Shown: positions 54,541 through 64,000 of the stretch, in pieces
Numbering within the stretch: the first letter of the stretch is position 1
How the letters are laid out: each line of letters opens with the position of its first letter
Assembly: GCA_003024785.1 (NCBI GenBank)
Contig: PUQB01000128.1
Coordinates: 186,001 to 250,000, forward strand
DNA: 64,000 nucleotides
From: Selaginella tamariscina
Taxonomy: Eukaryota; Streptophyta; Lycopodiopsida; Selaginellales; Selaginellaceae
Direction of reading: 5' to 3'
Program-made: the position numbers and the translations under genes
The notes under the pieces: generated by a model
Seen by the model: the letters and a program-made list of their open reading frames with translations, nothing else
What the model was told of the DNA's origin: nothing
The model's database searches: none

Positions 54541-54876
54541 TAGGGAATTGCTTGTGATTGGGAGGGTTGTTAACAGACCTCCCAGCTTGCCAACGCCTAC
54601 AAAGCATCAAAATCAAAATGGACAACATACTACATCCAGCATAAAAACGCTCCTCGAAGGATGAAGGTAAGAAGACAGTCAAGTGATCAAGGTAATGCTT
54701 AACTTCCTCAAGTTGAAAGAATTCATATGGTCAATGATATTAGTCATGTTCTGGGTCTCAACCTTGTGGTTGACTGCTTCATCACCACTTCCCTTGACCT
54801 CTTCAACACCCTGATTACCGAAGACTTCGTGATGTGACTTATCATCCCACTGTTTTCCACATTTCTTTACCTATAC
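54541..54876 (-). pseudogene. Unknown exon-like segment with hydrophobic C-terminus, frameshifted
   Basis: I do not recognise this family. On the minus strand, after an AG at 54877-54878, a frame reads VKKCGKQWDDKSHHEVFGNQ and on to DHMN. After a one-base shift near 54717 it continues as EVKHYLDHLTVFLPSSFEER, a hydrophobic stretch (MLSILILML), then CRRWQAG and a stop at about 54541. It resembles the end of the plus-strand exon at 58056-58463 (PSS, YA, hydrophobic stretch, basic end), so the two may be relatives. Confidence 0.35.
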
Positions 54877-55481
54877 ATACACACACATAAACATGTATAT
54901 ATACATGTAATAGAAGTCACAACTTCAAACATACAAGAACCAGATTCAGAAAGTGATTGGGGCAGAGAAGTAACCACAGTCCTGCACGTGGCAGCTTCAT
55001 TAAAAATATGATTAACCATCCAAATTGCTAATGCCTGTCATTATTTGTTAAGAATATGTATAAGCTCTCTTTCTCACACACGTTCCCACACACACACACA
55101 CACACGTACCAGGAGCATAAACAGCTGAATCGACTGTCGCATGGCCGTTAAACCCTAACCTAAAAGGACCATATTGACATCATTATAAATTAATCAAGGG
55201 TTATATAAATTTAGTTAATAAATAAAAAGATGTAGATAACTCAAAAAATAAGGCAGGCGATATTAGCTGAAGGTGTGGCAATGAAATGGTGCCAGCATCT
55301 ACATCATGAAACGGGGTCTCGATATTTTGCATGTGCTACCTGAGTCCAGTTATCATCTTTACCAGGACCTCTGCAAGGGTGAGTTACTGCAAATATGTAA
55401 ATTGATACTTGGACATATTTGAAATAAATAAAATACCTAGCTGCATTTACCGATATTGATTGATATTGGTGATGATATAAG

Positions 55482-55577
55482 GGGTCTGTTCTCCTGGAGG
55501 AGTTTAAGAGTAGCAAGAGTAGACGATTTGAGCTCGCTGATATTGCCGGTCACGTAGTCGAATTCAGGTACAGCTAG

Positions 55578-55614
<37 letters not shown>

Positions 55615-57530
55615 TACATTGCTATTTCTGTGTGTTGTGTGTCCGTTGTATTTGTTTTGTGAAGAACATTTACTGTGTTGAACAGTGCGGATCAGCACGG
55701 AAGCCGGTTTATTCAGCAGAAACTGGAGAATGCTACTGAAGAGGAGAAGGCTATGGTTTTTGAGGAAGTTTTGCCTCAGGCATTCACTCTTATGACGGAC
55801 GTTTTTGGTAATTATGTTATTCAAAAGGTATGTTCACTTAATCCGCACGCATATATATATATATATATATATATATGGGTTTATATTATTCCGAAATCTT
55901 GTTTATGCAGTTTTTTGAACACGGTAACTCTCAGCAGCGAAGGGAGTTAGCTAGTTTGTTGGTTGGCCACATGCTGGAGCTCAGTCTTCAGATGTATGGC
56001 TGCCGTGTTATACAAAAGGTCTGCACAAACACACAAGCATATGTAAATAGACGTTTCTATGTAACGCGTTTATATATGGTGGAATGCATATGTAGGCATT
56101 GGAGGTATGCGATGTAGACCAGCAAACACAGCTCGTAGTAGAACTCGATGGACACGTAATGAGATGTGTGAGAGACCAGAATGGGAACCATGTCATACAG
56201 AAATGCATAGAGTGTGTTCCACCTGATAGAATACAGTTCATTATTTCTGCTTTTATGGCCAAGTTCTGGTTCTCTCTACCCATCCATATGGTTGTCGCGT
56301 CATCCAGGTACCTCTCTCTCTCTCGTTCACACACGCCACACAAGGCACATTACGCATATGCAATATGTATGTAGCTGAATGACATTATTACAGAGAGTTC
56401 TTGAGCATTGTACAGACGATCAGAAGCAGGCAGGGATTATGGAGGAAATCCTTGGTGCGACTTGCAGTTTAGCTATGGATCAATACGGAAATTACGTTAT
56501 CCAGGTATTTTATATTCATATGTTAATACTTTTATGTATGTCTATCCTCTTATTCAATTTGTACACGCGCGCGCACACATATATCTATTATGTTAGAGCT
56601 TACTTTTCATGTGACATATGAAAAGGTAACACATAGCTGGATGTGCGATTGTGTTCATTTGAGCGGTGAAGCATACTTCATATGTATATGTGTCTCTAAT
56701 GAAATATATCTATAAAGATAAGCATATAAAATAATTGTGAAAAGTTTGTGTGTGTGTGTGTGAGTTAATGAGGTTATGTAACTAATTAAACTGTAACAGC
56801 ATGTTTTGGAGCATGGAAAGCCCCATGAAAGGAGCGAGATAATTACGAAGCTGGCGGGGCAGATTGTACAGATGAACCAGCATAAGTTCGCTTCGAATGT
56901 AGTGGAGAAGTGTCTAGAGTTTGGAGGCCCTGCGGAGAGGCAAATACTCGTTGACGAGATGCTTGGTACCACGGACGAGAATGCACCATTACAGGTGTGT
57001 GTATGTGTAATATGTTCGTAAGTGCTTGATACCATAGTGATACCGCAGAATCATCAGAACGTGGTATCTGTGTGTGTAACACATAACATGCATGCGGTGT
57101 GTGCGTGATGGTATATGTACATCGAATACGTGTGTGTGTGTGTGTGTGTTAAAATGTATTTGTGTGCAGGCAAAGTTTGCAAACTACGTGGTGCAAAAGG
57201 TGTTGGAGACATGCAGCGATCAGCAGCGCGAGATGTTACTTGGTCGCATTAAAGTCCACTTACACGCTCTCAAGAAATACACGTATGGAAACACATTGTC
57301 GCGCGCGTTGAGAAGCTTGTTGCCGCTGGAGGTATGATGTTCGTTTGTGTGTGCTTATTATGCATGCACTTGTCTATGTGTGTATTAAGATATACTTCTA
57401 GTGTATAAGCGTAACAATGAGGAGCAGTGAGTTAATAAACATACGGAAATATACTATGCTTATTAATTATTGATTTGATTGGATTACAGAGAGGAGGGGG
57501 GCTGCTGTGCATAATATGAAAAACGAGTAA
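55482..57530 (+). CDS. Pumilio (PUF) RNA-binding protein, C-terminal exons
   Basis: Exons with AG/GT borders: 55482-55567, 55686-55827, 55911-56018, 56096-56307, 56394-56504, 56800-56994, 57170-57331, 57490-57530 (stop TAA). They encode the whole Pumilio homology domain: [94 protein letters not shown] and [13 protein letters not shown], ending [17 protein letters not shown] proteins bind UGUA-type motifs in mRNA 3' UTRs, one base per repeat, and reduce stability or translation. Closest in pattern to the Arabidopsis APUM1-6 group. Two one-base deficits break the frame: in exon 4 near 56252-56256 (TTTT where five T are needed) and in exon 7 near 57286-57288 (AAA for AAAA). Both are homopolymers, so assembly errors are likely. 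The long N-terminal exons are not seen. Confidence 0.92.
57049..57060 (+). other. Candidate 12-nt microexon in the Pumilio gene
   Basis: AATCATCAGAAC is preceded by CCGCAG and followed by GTGGTA. Including it (N-H-Q-N) between exons ending PLQ and starting AKFANY restores the exact spacing of the family (usually PLQ-VMMKDQ-FANY). The residues differ from the family and the acceptor lacks a pyrimidine tract, so this is a hypothesis. Confidence 0.35.
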
Positions 57531-58055
57531 AAGGGACGATTTGAACAGTTTTCTTTAATTTGAACAAAGTAAATAGTGTAAAAGGGGTAAACAGGATATG
57601 CTCTTTTTTTCTTGTCGGTAACTACTCTGTTTTAGGGCTTTTTCATCAAGATCCTCCCGTCCTTAATCGCGAGCTAATTATGTTTCTATAGCAGGATGAA
57701 TATTACATTATTCTAATTATATGTGTTGTAGGTTAATGATTAGGCTTTAGTATATACCACTATAATTTTTAGGGTTAGGTTAGGGTTTAAGCGCCATGGG
57801 GAGGACGCAGCTGCTATTGCTGTTGCTATCTGTGTGTGTGTGGAGAGAGAGAGAGAGAGAATGTATGTGTTCATACATGTTTTTAATAGGTATTGGTAAT
57901 TCCTACATTTGCTCAAGTTACATTTTCTTGCTCAGTCACAATTACCCTCCAATTTCAAGCTGGTTCTTGTAATATATGTACTGTTGTTAAGGTACACACA
58001 CATATTTATGTATGTATATATAAACATGTGTCTGTATATATATATATTATTACAG
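57531..58055 (+). other. Pumilio 3' flank and microsatellites
   Basis: Probable 3' UTR of the Pumilio gene, then GT/GA runs (57832-57860) and TA/CA runs. No coding feature is recognised. Confidence 0.45.
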
Positions 58056-58463
58056 GGAGAGGGAGGGAAGGGAAAGGGAGAGAAATCTGTGATAAAGGAG
58101 CACAAATTTTTTCAAATGCCTTCCAAAGGAAAGAAGAGTGTTACTCCTGTTCATCAGGCTGAGAAAACGAGTCCTACTGAAGTCAACCAAGGGAGAGCTG
58201 TAGTGGATCATGCTAACGTGATTAATGACCAGGTTGACATGACTATTAAGAATAGAATTCTGAGCCTAGTCAATAGTCATGTTAACCTGGTCAGCTTAAG
58301 CAATAGTTACGTTAGCCTGGTCAAGAACTTAGAGAAGATAGGGAGCAATGTCTTCCCTTCATCTTTGAAGGAGTGGGTGTATGCAGTGCCTGGTGGGGGC
58401 GTCATAATTTGGATTGTTCATAAGTTTTGGCGTCGCAAGAGCAGCTTTGGGTGGTCAAGTTAA
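58056..58463 (+). CDS. Unknown 3' exon with hydrophobic C-terminal segment
   Basis: I do not recognise this family. An exon can be read after the acceptor ATTACAG at 58049-58055: a lysine/glycine-rich start (GEGGKGKGEK), a polar stretch (TPVHQAEKTSPTEVNQG) and a heptad-like region with NSHVNLVSLSNSYVSLVKNL. It ends FPSSLKEWVYAVPGGGVIIW, IVHKFWRRK and a stop. About 135 residues; a single hydrophobic segment close to a basic C-terminus would suit a tail-anchored membrane protein. Upstream exons are not identified. Confidence 0.45.
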   Translation, partial: GEGGKGKGEKSVIKEHKFFQMPSKGKKSVTPVHQAEKTSPTEVNQGRAVVDHANVINDQVDMTIKNRILSLVNSHVNLVSLSNSYVSLVKNLEKIGSNVFPSSLKEWVYAVPGGGVIIWIVHKFWRRKSSFGWSS

Positions 58464-58782
58464 CTGTGGAGTGTAGATAATTTATTTTGTTATTTTGAAA
58501 TAGTTTAATCTTGTCCTATTTTGATACAGTAAATTCATATGTATTTTATCGAAGACTCAGTAAAAGCTGACTGTATGAGATTACATTGTTATACCAAGTT
58601 TATATTATATATATATATATAAGTTGTAAACACATACGCACATAAAGAATTTCATGTAACTTGGATTATGACACACGATCCAGAGAACTCAAACACAACC
58701 TAGACGTGTTGTAACTAACACTGTACACTATTTCATCTCTCTCCCCACAAAAAGCAAACAACTATGAAAAAAATACATGTAT
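58464..58782. other. AT-rich interval without genes
   Basis: A (TA)n run at 58604-58622 and nothing else recognisable. Confidence 0.5.
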
Positions 58783-58970
58783 TATAAGATACTGTATTAT
58801 GTAACATATTGTATATACGCATGTGTATATACACACATGTGTAGTGACACACGGGTGGTGATCTGGTGCCCATGTGTCGCATGTATGCCATGTGGCAGGA
58901 AGTCTCCTGTATAAAGCAAGGTTTTTGTAGCTCAATATATCTGACATTTTGAATATATATTTGCTCTTTC
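58783..58970 (+). repeat. LTR family F, left copy, decayed
   Basis: Matches the right LTR (TAAGATACTG, ATGTAACATATTGTATATAC, CGCATGTATGCCATGTGGCA, GGAAGTCTCCTGTAT). The last bases (CAGTATCTACA in the right copy) are missing, and a short insert AAAGCAAGGTTTTTGTAGC lies near its end. Confidence 0.8.
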
Positions 58971-58979
58971 ATTGGTGGA

Positions 58980-59420
58980 GATGTTGGGTGGATCTGATGG
59001 TCCTAGATCTGTGTGAGTTGGGCCATCTAAGGTATGATCGAATGTATTCAACGAGTCTCGAACGAAATCATTTCATTTGAACTATGTAACTATCTCAACC
59101 TCATGAGATCCCACTAACTGTACTTAATACACCTGAGGACCAACCTTTCAAAGTACTCGGTAGGGACCAAGCCACTTATGTAATAAACCAGTTGCAAGCC
59201 CAAGTGCAGTCAGCTTGGGAAAATGTACCAGTACTAAGTCACTGTCAGCATAGTCTAGTGGAATTTGATGTTGTGCATTGTAAAAAGATTGTTGCCGTAT
59301 TTGAGCTCGACCAAGATGTTCAGCAGACTCTACATGCAGAAGAGGCAAGATAGCATCCAAATGTCGAGTCCACATTTTCGCATCCTCGGCACGTGGCAGA
59401 TTCGATGATAATCCCAATTT
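58980..59420 (-). pseudogene. Integrase C-terminus (family F, inverted part)
   Basis: The minus strand gives LPRAEDAKMWTRHLDAILPL, FYNAQHQIPLDYADSDLVLV and KLTALGLATGLLHKWLGPYR. It joins RNase H text at about 59415, so the integrase core is deleted here. Confidence 0.85.
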
Positions 59421-60540
59421 CGACTAATGTAAGCCACCGGGTGTTGAATTGAAGGATCCACATCATCGATTGCATCAACACACCACCAATACCAACATCT
59501 GAGGCATCTACTCGTAAAATGAACGGACGAGTAAAATTTGAGTATTAAAGCAATGGTGGAATTGTCAAGAACTCTTTTAACTGATCAAATGCCTGCTAAC
59601 ACCTACGAGTCCACCTGAAAGGTACATGTGGACGAACTAACTCCCGAAGAGAGGCAATTCAATCAATGAAATGATTGATGAATCGACCCAAGTACTGCAC
59701 CTTGCCCAAGAAACGCTAGACTTCATGTACTGTACGAGGACGAGGGAATTTTTGAATAGCTCACAACTTCATTGGATTCACCTGTAAACCCTCTCGAGAT
59801 ATACGATAACCCAAGTAAGTGGTGTCGGTCGAACCAAACACACACTTTTCAAGTTTCAACTTCAGGCTAACTTCTCGAAATCGATTAAGAACACGCCGTA
59901 CATCACAAATGTGATCCTCCCAAGAACCAGATCCATGAATGGGCACATCATTAATAAAATCGACAGTGATATTAGGCATATCTGAAAGAAGCTCATCCAT
60001 AATGCATTGAAAGGTGGTAGGAGCTGAAGTCAATCCAAAAGACATGACTAAAAACTCGTAAAGACCAAATGGTGTCTGGAAGGCTGTTTTTGGAATATCC
60101 TCCTTAGCCATAGGAATTTGCCAATACCTTGATGCCAAATCCAACTTAATAAAACCATCGACTCTGACCCAAACGATCTAATAAATCGACAGAGTTCGGA
60201 AGTGGATAAACATCTTTGATGGTAACATCGTTAAGAGGTCGGTAATCCACACAAAATCATCAGGCTTGGGAACCAAATTGAGGTTCACATGCTCATGGAC
60301 TCCGTGATGTACGACACACCCACTTACCGATCATATCTGTAACAACTGTTCGCATGGCTGATAACTCTTTTGGTGACCTGCGTCGAACGGGACTTTGAAA
60401 GGCTTTGCATTGCCAGTGGGTATACAGTGCCGAGTCTTCACATGTGCACCTTGGGACAGATCAAATTTGAACAAACTTGTATACTGCTGCTTAAGTTGTT
60501 TGATGCGTTGTGCTCGATACTTAGGTGACGGATCCGGCAT
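59421..60540 (-). pseudogene. Reverse transcriptase and RNase H start (family F)
   Basis: RT motifs MDLASRYWQIPMAKEDIPKT, FLVMSFGLTSAPTTFQ and TYLGYRISREGLQVNP are in one frame (59761-60144). The catalytic YxDD is changed to FIND, so this RT would be inactive. The RNase H start (text for VDASDVGIGGVLMQ) is frameshifted at 59470-59530. Confidence 0.87.
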
Positions 60541-61200
60541 TTGAACCTATTGAGATGAACACCACCCCAAAACCGGAATTAAAGAAGTTGTATGTGTGAT
60601 ACAAACCGCAACAAGCTTCTCTAAATGTAAAGGAATAGACTGCAAAGACACAAACTCCAAGCGTAATACAGGAGGAGAGAGTAAAAATCAACACATACCT
60701 TCGACTGCTTCAACCAATCACATCCTAGAATAATGTCAAAGACCTGGGAAGGGACAACCCTAAGAGACCCAGAGGGAAAACTTACGATTGTCACCCAAAA
60801 CCAGCGTAGTCGAAGTGGTGTATTGTGATACTGCACGAAGACTGCCCATTACCATATAAAATGTGCAAGACCTTATCTGCACGTCTTAAGGGTAATGAGC
60901 ACGGATGCGCTAGAAAGTAGTTATAGAAGACATACTGGATCCAATATCCACAAGCACTATGACTGAAAGATCATTCACTCGTGCAGAAAATGTGAAAACT
61001 AGATGATCTGGTGGAACTTGCAAACCTTGATATGCATAACAGAAAAAGCATGGAGGTGAAATCTCCATCGCACGGGATCCCTTTGTCACCCGTACGATTA
61101 CTGGTTTTCCACAGCAGATCCATTGGCAAGAGAGGCTTCGTCACCTGGAAGCTCATCATCAGACATAATGGCCGCCACAGGCACACCATCCAGAACATAT
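60541..61200 (-). pseudogene. Aspartic protease (family F)
   Basis: VLVDIGSSMSSITTF near 60912-60960 is the active-site region with isoleucine where Thr or Ser is expected (D-I-G), and VFDIILGCDWLKQSK near 60705-60750 is the conserved end. Frames are broken between them. Confidence 0.82.
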
Positions 61201-61205
61201 GGTTG

Positions 61206-61917
61206 CTAGCTTGGATGTTGGACGCCAATCAGGATACACATCGCATGCCCGCCAAGTATGTCTAGGTGCCCAACATGCCCAACAATGAACTTGATTGGGT
61301 CGACCTGCATTGTTCCGATTCCTCCTGTCACGAATCGGTGGATTTTGACCACCACGGGCAAGAACTGGAGCAAGTGCAGGACGATTTCGTGGAGGTGGTC
61401 CACGGGTGGGCCCCGAGGTCGACCACAAAAGGCTTGTCGTGCGGGCACATATGCAGCAAACGTCAACCTCCATTGGATCAGCACGCTGAATAGGAGGAGC
61501 AGGTAACCCAAGGGGATCACGCCCTCACCAGGCATCAACTCAAATCGTTGAGCTAGTGCAAAAGCTTCTTCCAATGTGGTAGGATGAAAAGCCCGAATGA
61601 ATCGAACAAGTTCAGGTCGCATAGTTGGCCATAACATACCGAGCTTAATGATGCACGCCGAGCTAAATCCCGAACCTAATACTGAACCGCATAACAGACT
61701 CACCAAGATGTTGTCGTATCGCATGCAGTTGTTGGAAAGCATCATCTAAATCCTCAACTTTGTCAAACGTACGTTTAAGACATTCCGTCAACCGATTACT
61801 ATTGGCTTGAATCTTCGCAGTTAATCCATTATACCACTTGAGCGCAGGGCCTTCCAAACATGTAGGGAATTCTCTGAAAGCACAGGCCTCATCCCAACCA
61901 TTAAAATCATTGTCGTA
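61206..61917 (-). pseudogene. gag (family F)
   Basis: NGWDEACAFREFPTCLEGPA, LKWYNGL and FQQLHAIRQHLGESVMRF are typical of gypsy capsids. The nucleocapsid zinc knuckle reads C-WA-C-WAPR-H-TWRA-C (about 61255-61300). The N-terminus is missing; at 61917 it joins plus-strand integrase. Confidence 0.87.
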
Positions 61918-62787
61918 TTTGATTATTTAACTCGTTGGTGGAGGTTGGTGCTCTTTCAGATGCAATTGCCATGTCAACAACTTTGTTTTTGTTCGATAAT
62001 GTGGTTTTGCAACATTCTTGTCCAGAGCGAATGTTATCAGATAATGGCCCCACTTTCATTGCAGAGGTATTTCGAGTATTGTGTGAGAGGTTAGGGGTAA
62101 AACACTCATTTGCCTCTCCATATCATCCACAAACTGATGGTTTGGTGGAGCGATTGAATCGGACATTCAAGGGTATGATCTCGAAGTATGTGAACTTCAA
62201 TCACAATGACTGGGATTGGTATTTGCGGTGCTTGAGATTTGCTTATGTTGTAACAGGCATTTAGAGTTTGATTGGTATCTTTCCATTCAAGGTATTGTAT
62301 GAATATGATCCTAAGTTGCCTAGTGAATTGGGATTATTATTGAATCTGCCACGTGTCGAGGATGCGAAAATGTGGACTCGATTTGGATGTTGTCTTGCCT
62401 CTTCTGTGTGCAGAGTCTGCTAAATATCTTGGTTGAGCTCAAATACGGCAACAATCTTCTTACAATGCACAACATCAAATTTCACCAGACTATGCTGACG
62501 GTGACTTAGTACTGGTACGTTTTTCCAAGCTGACTGCACCTAGGCTTGCAACTGGTTTATTACATAAGTGGCTTGGTCCCTACCAAGTACTTCGAAAGGT
62601 TGATCCTCAGGTGTATCAAATACAGTTGGTGGGATCTCATGAGATTGAGATAATTCACGTAGTTCGAATGAAACGGTTTATCGTTCGAGACTCGTTAAAT
62701 ACATTTGGTCATACCTTAGATGGCCCAGCTCACACGGATCTAGGATCATCAGATGCATCACCATCTACACAGCCACATAGAGGAGGA
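61918..62787 (+). pseudogene. Integrase core and C-terminus (family F, plus part)
   Basis: VFDYLTRW at the first catalytic Asp, MLSDNGPTFIAEVFRVLCER at the second, and [20 protein letters not shown] with the catalytic Glu: the D,D-35-E triad is readable with one frameshift near 61938. Later text (VEDAKMWTR, RKVDPQVYQIQLVGSHEIEI) is split by frameshifts. No chromodomain is seen before the LTR. Confidence 0.87.
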
Positions 62788-62790
62788 TAA

Positions 62791-62961
62791 TGTAAGATAC
62801 TGATAATTATGTAACATATTTGTATATACGCATGTGTAATGATACATGGGTGGATTTTGGCCCCCATGTGTCAGCACCACGTGTCGCATGTATGCCAGGT
62901 GGCAGGAAGTTTCCTGTATATATGACATTCTGAATATATATTTGCTATTTCAGTATCTACA
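62791..62961 (+). repeat. LTR family F, right copy
   Basis: TGTAAGATACTG at the start and CAGTATCTACA at the end form an imperfect inverted terminus. 171 bp, very short for Ty3/gypsy. Confidence 0.85.
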
Positions 62962-63107
62962 AACATTATTAAAACCGCGAATATAATTCTCTCTCTCTCT
63001 ATGTATACATATATACACACACACACACACACATAATATTATATATATAGACACAAGAAACACATACCCAAACATATGATGTGCTTATTACCAGCAGGTT
63101 AGAATGT

Positions 63108-63769
63108 TTAGGGCAGGATGATCGGCCTTCTCTCACACAACCTTCCAAAAAGCCATAACACGCATGAATAGCTTTTCACAATAAAACTCTGCTTCTTTCT
63201 TGCCAGCTTCTCTTTCTGGTTCTTCTTAATCCTCTCCTGCATATGTTGCAATATCGCCTGCATAGAATACATTTGTCTAAGTATACCCACCGCATATGTC
63301 AATACACGTACATATATGTATACATGTATATTTACCTCCTTTCCCTTCTGCACAACTTGCAACGGGGGAGCCCTCCCAACTTCTAGATTGACAAGCAAAA
63401 CCAAGCTCCACAAGCTCATGGAGGTTGGCCTATCCTGTACGGAAGGTACCTCAGTGCATGAAAGTTAGAAGAGATATCCGTCCAGAAGAATAGACTCTCT
63501 AGTATATACTCTTCAGCTGATTAAAATGCACGTCCACTGCGGTCAACTGGTTTGACTGGAGGTCCAACACGGTCAAATGTTCCCAATTGACTCTGGAATC
63601 TTGACTATACGGTTCCCCGAGAGTTTCAGGATAAGTAAGTTGGTCAACCGTCCGAATGTGTTCGGCAGTAGTGTCTTGACCCGGAGAAAAGTGTCATTAA
63701 TTATTAATTCCTCAGAGTTTAATCTGCTTAAGCGGTAAAGCTTCTGTGGCAGATATGGTGCATTTTGAG
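63108..63769 (-). pseudogene. Leucine-rich-repeat gene of PIRL type, last exons, frame disrupted
   Basis: On the minus strand, exon 63336-63769 encodes LRR text LPQKLYRLSRL, EELIINDT, TFGRLTNLLILKLSGNRIVK, IPESIGN and (shifted) LTVLDLQSNQLTAV, then APPLQVVQKGKE up to a GT donor at 63335. The last exon 63108-63257 follows an AG and reads AILQHMQERIKKNQKEKLAR to a stop. The KGKEAILQHM junction is like the end of plant intracellular Ras-group-related LRR proteins, which act as cytoplasmic scaffold or signalling LRRs. At least two frameshifts and a TGA break the exon, so this is a pseudogene or carries assembly errors. Confidence 0.65.
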
Positions 63770-64000
63770 CTGCTTAAAATTTATATTACTTACACCTGTT
63801 TTATGTATATGCATGCATCTGTGTACTACTACTAACTACAGAAACAACACGTATCACTTAAAAAGTTATTTATAAATTGTATATTATTAACTATAATAAT
63901 ACACGCCTAGAGATGTATCTGGGACTTGTTGTTGAACCTTGGGATAAAAAATGGACATCTTAAACAACTAAGTCATCATTAAGATGAATTATGTATATAT
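63770..64000. other. AT-rich flank, probably intron of the LRR gene
   Basis: Nothing recognised. The segment immediately right of the LRR exon would be the upstream intron on the minus strand. Confidence 0.4.

Larger units (their letters stand above)
58783..62961. mobile_element. Ty3/gypsy family F with inverted interior
   Basis: Two short LTRs in the same (plus) direction (58783-58970 and 62791-62961) enclose an interior of two opposite parts: minus-strand gag, protease, RT, RNase H start and integrase end (58980-61917), then plus-strand integrase core and end (61918-62787). The integrase C-terminal text therefore occurs twice as an inverted repeat, each adjoining an LTR. Only the right LTR has a normal polypurine tract (AGAGGAGGATAA, 62779-62790). 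Confidence 0.87.

Noticed and set aside
54253..54543. 96-codon frame as an upstream exon of Pumilio
   Set aside because: No similarity to Pumilio N-terminal regions, and it overlaps low-complexity AT-rich DNA; no supporting splice context.

Overview
This window is nuclear DNA of a land plant. The evidence is a PLS-type pentatricopeptide-repeat (PPR) gene, a Pumilio gene spread over short exons, plant-type tRNA genes (including elongator tRNA-Met with its intron), Ty3/gypsy retrotransposons with chromodomains, and (CA)n/(GA)n/(TA)n microsatellites. The heavy retroelement load and the PPR style would fit a fern or lycophyte, but that is inference. One run of 486 N (53474-53959) shows it is a scaffolded assembly.

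Layout. (1) 1-1021 minus: 5' part of an intact, intron-free PPR gene that runs off the left edge. (2) 1.0-2.7 kb: AT-rich. (3) 2.7-14.6 kb: decayed and intact tRNA-Ile(AAU) genes and tRNA-Val remnants on the minus strand, forming monomers of about 0.9 kb, interrupted by an internally deleted Ty3/gypsy element (family A, 3336-6548) and a solo LTR (family B, 7588-9329). (4) 14.6-21.0 kb: AT-rich DNA with microsatellites, a minisatellite and a probable MITE. (5) 21.06-47.32 kb: four head-to-tail copies of a multi-tRNA cassette, order Val(CAC), Gly (opposite strand), Lys(CUU), Leu(CAA), Met(CAU), Ser(GCU). Almost everything between and inside these cassettes is retrotransposon. (6) 47.32-53.47 kb and into the gap: a near-complete but decayed chromodomain Ty3/gypsy element on the minus strand. 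(7) 55.48-57.53 kb plus: exons for the RNA-binding domain and C-terminus of a Pumilio protein, flanked by two unknown small exons with a hydrophobic C-terminal segment. (8) 58.78-62.96 kb: another Ty3/gypsy element with short LTRs and an inverted interior. (9) 63.1-63.8 kb minus: a disrupted leucine-rich-repeat gene of the PIRL type.

The most unusual content is the tRNA-derived repeat DNA. Besides whole tRNA genes, fragments of them have been amplified as satellite-like arrays: the 3' half of tRNA-Ser, the 5' tip of tRNA-Met and the T-arm of tRNA-Ile. Most LTR insertions lie in or next to these tRNA arrays, two of them inside tRNA gene bodies.

LTR families used below. A: about 0.84-0.93 kb, partner of a chromodomain gag-pol. 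B: about 1.65-1.84 kb, seen only as solo LTRs, four of five with perfect 5-bp target duplications; shares its ends and one half with A. D: about 0.4-0.57 kb with a palindromic minisatellite. E: a single 683-bp solo LTR. F: 171 bp. For A and B, 'sense' is the gag-pol direction, in which the LTR begins TGTCATAG. Coordinates of decayed coding regions are approximate.
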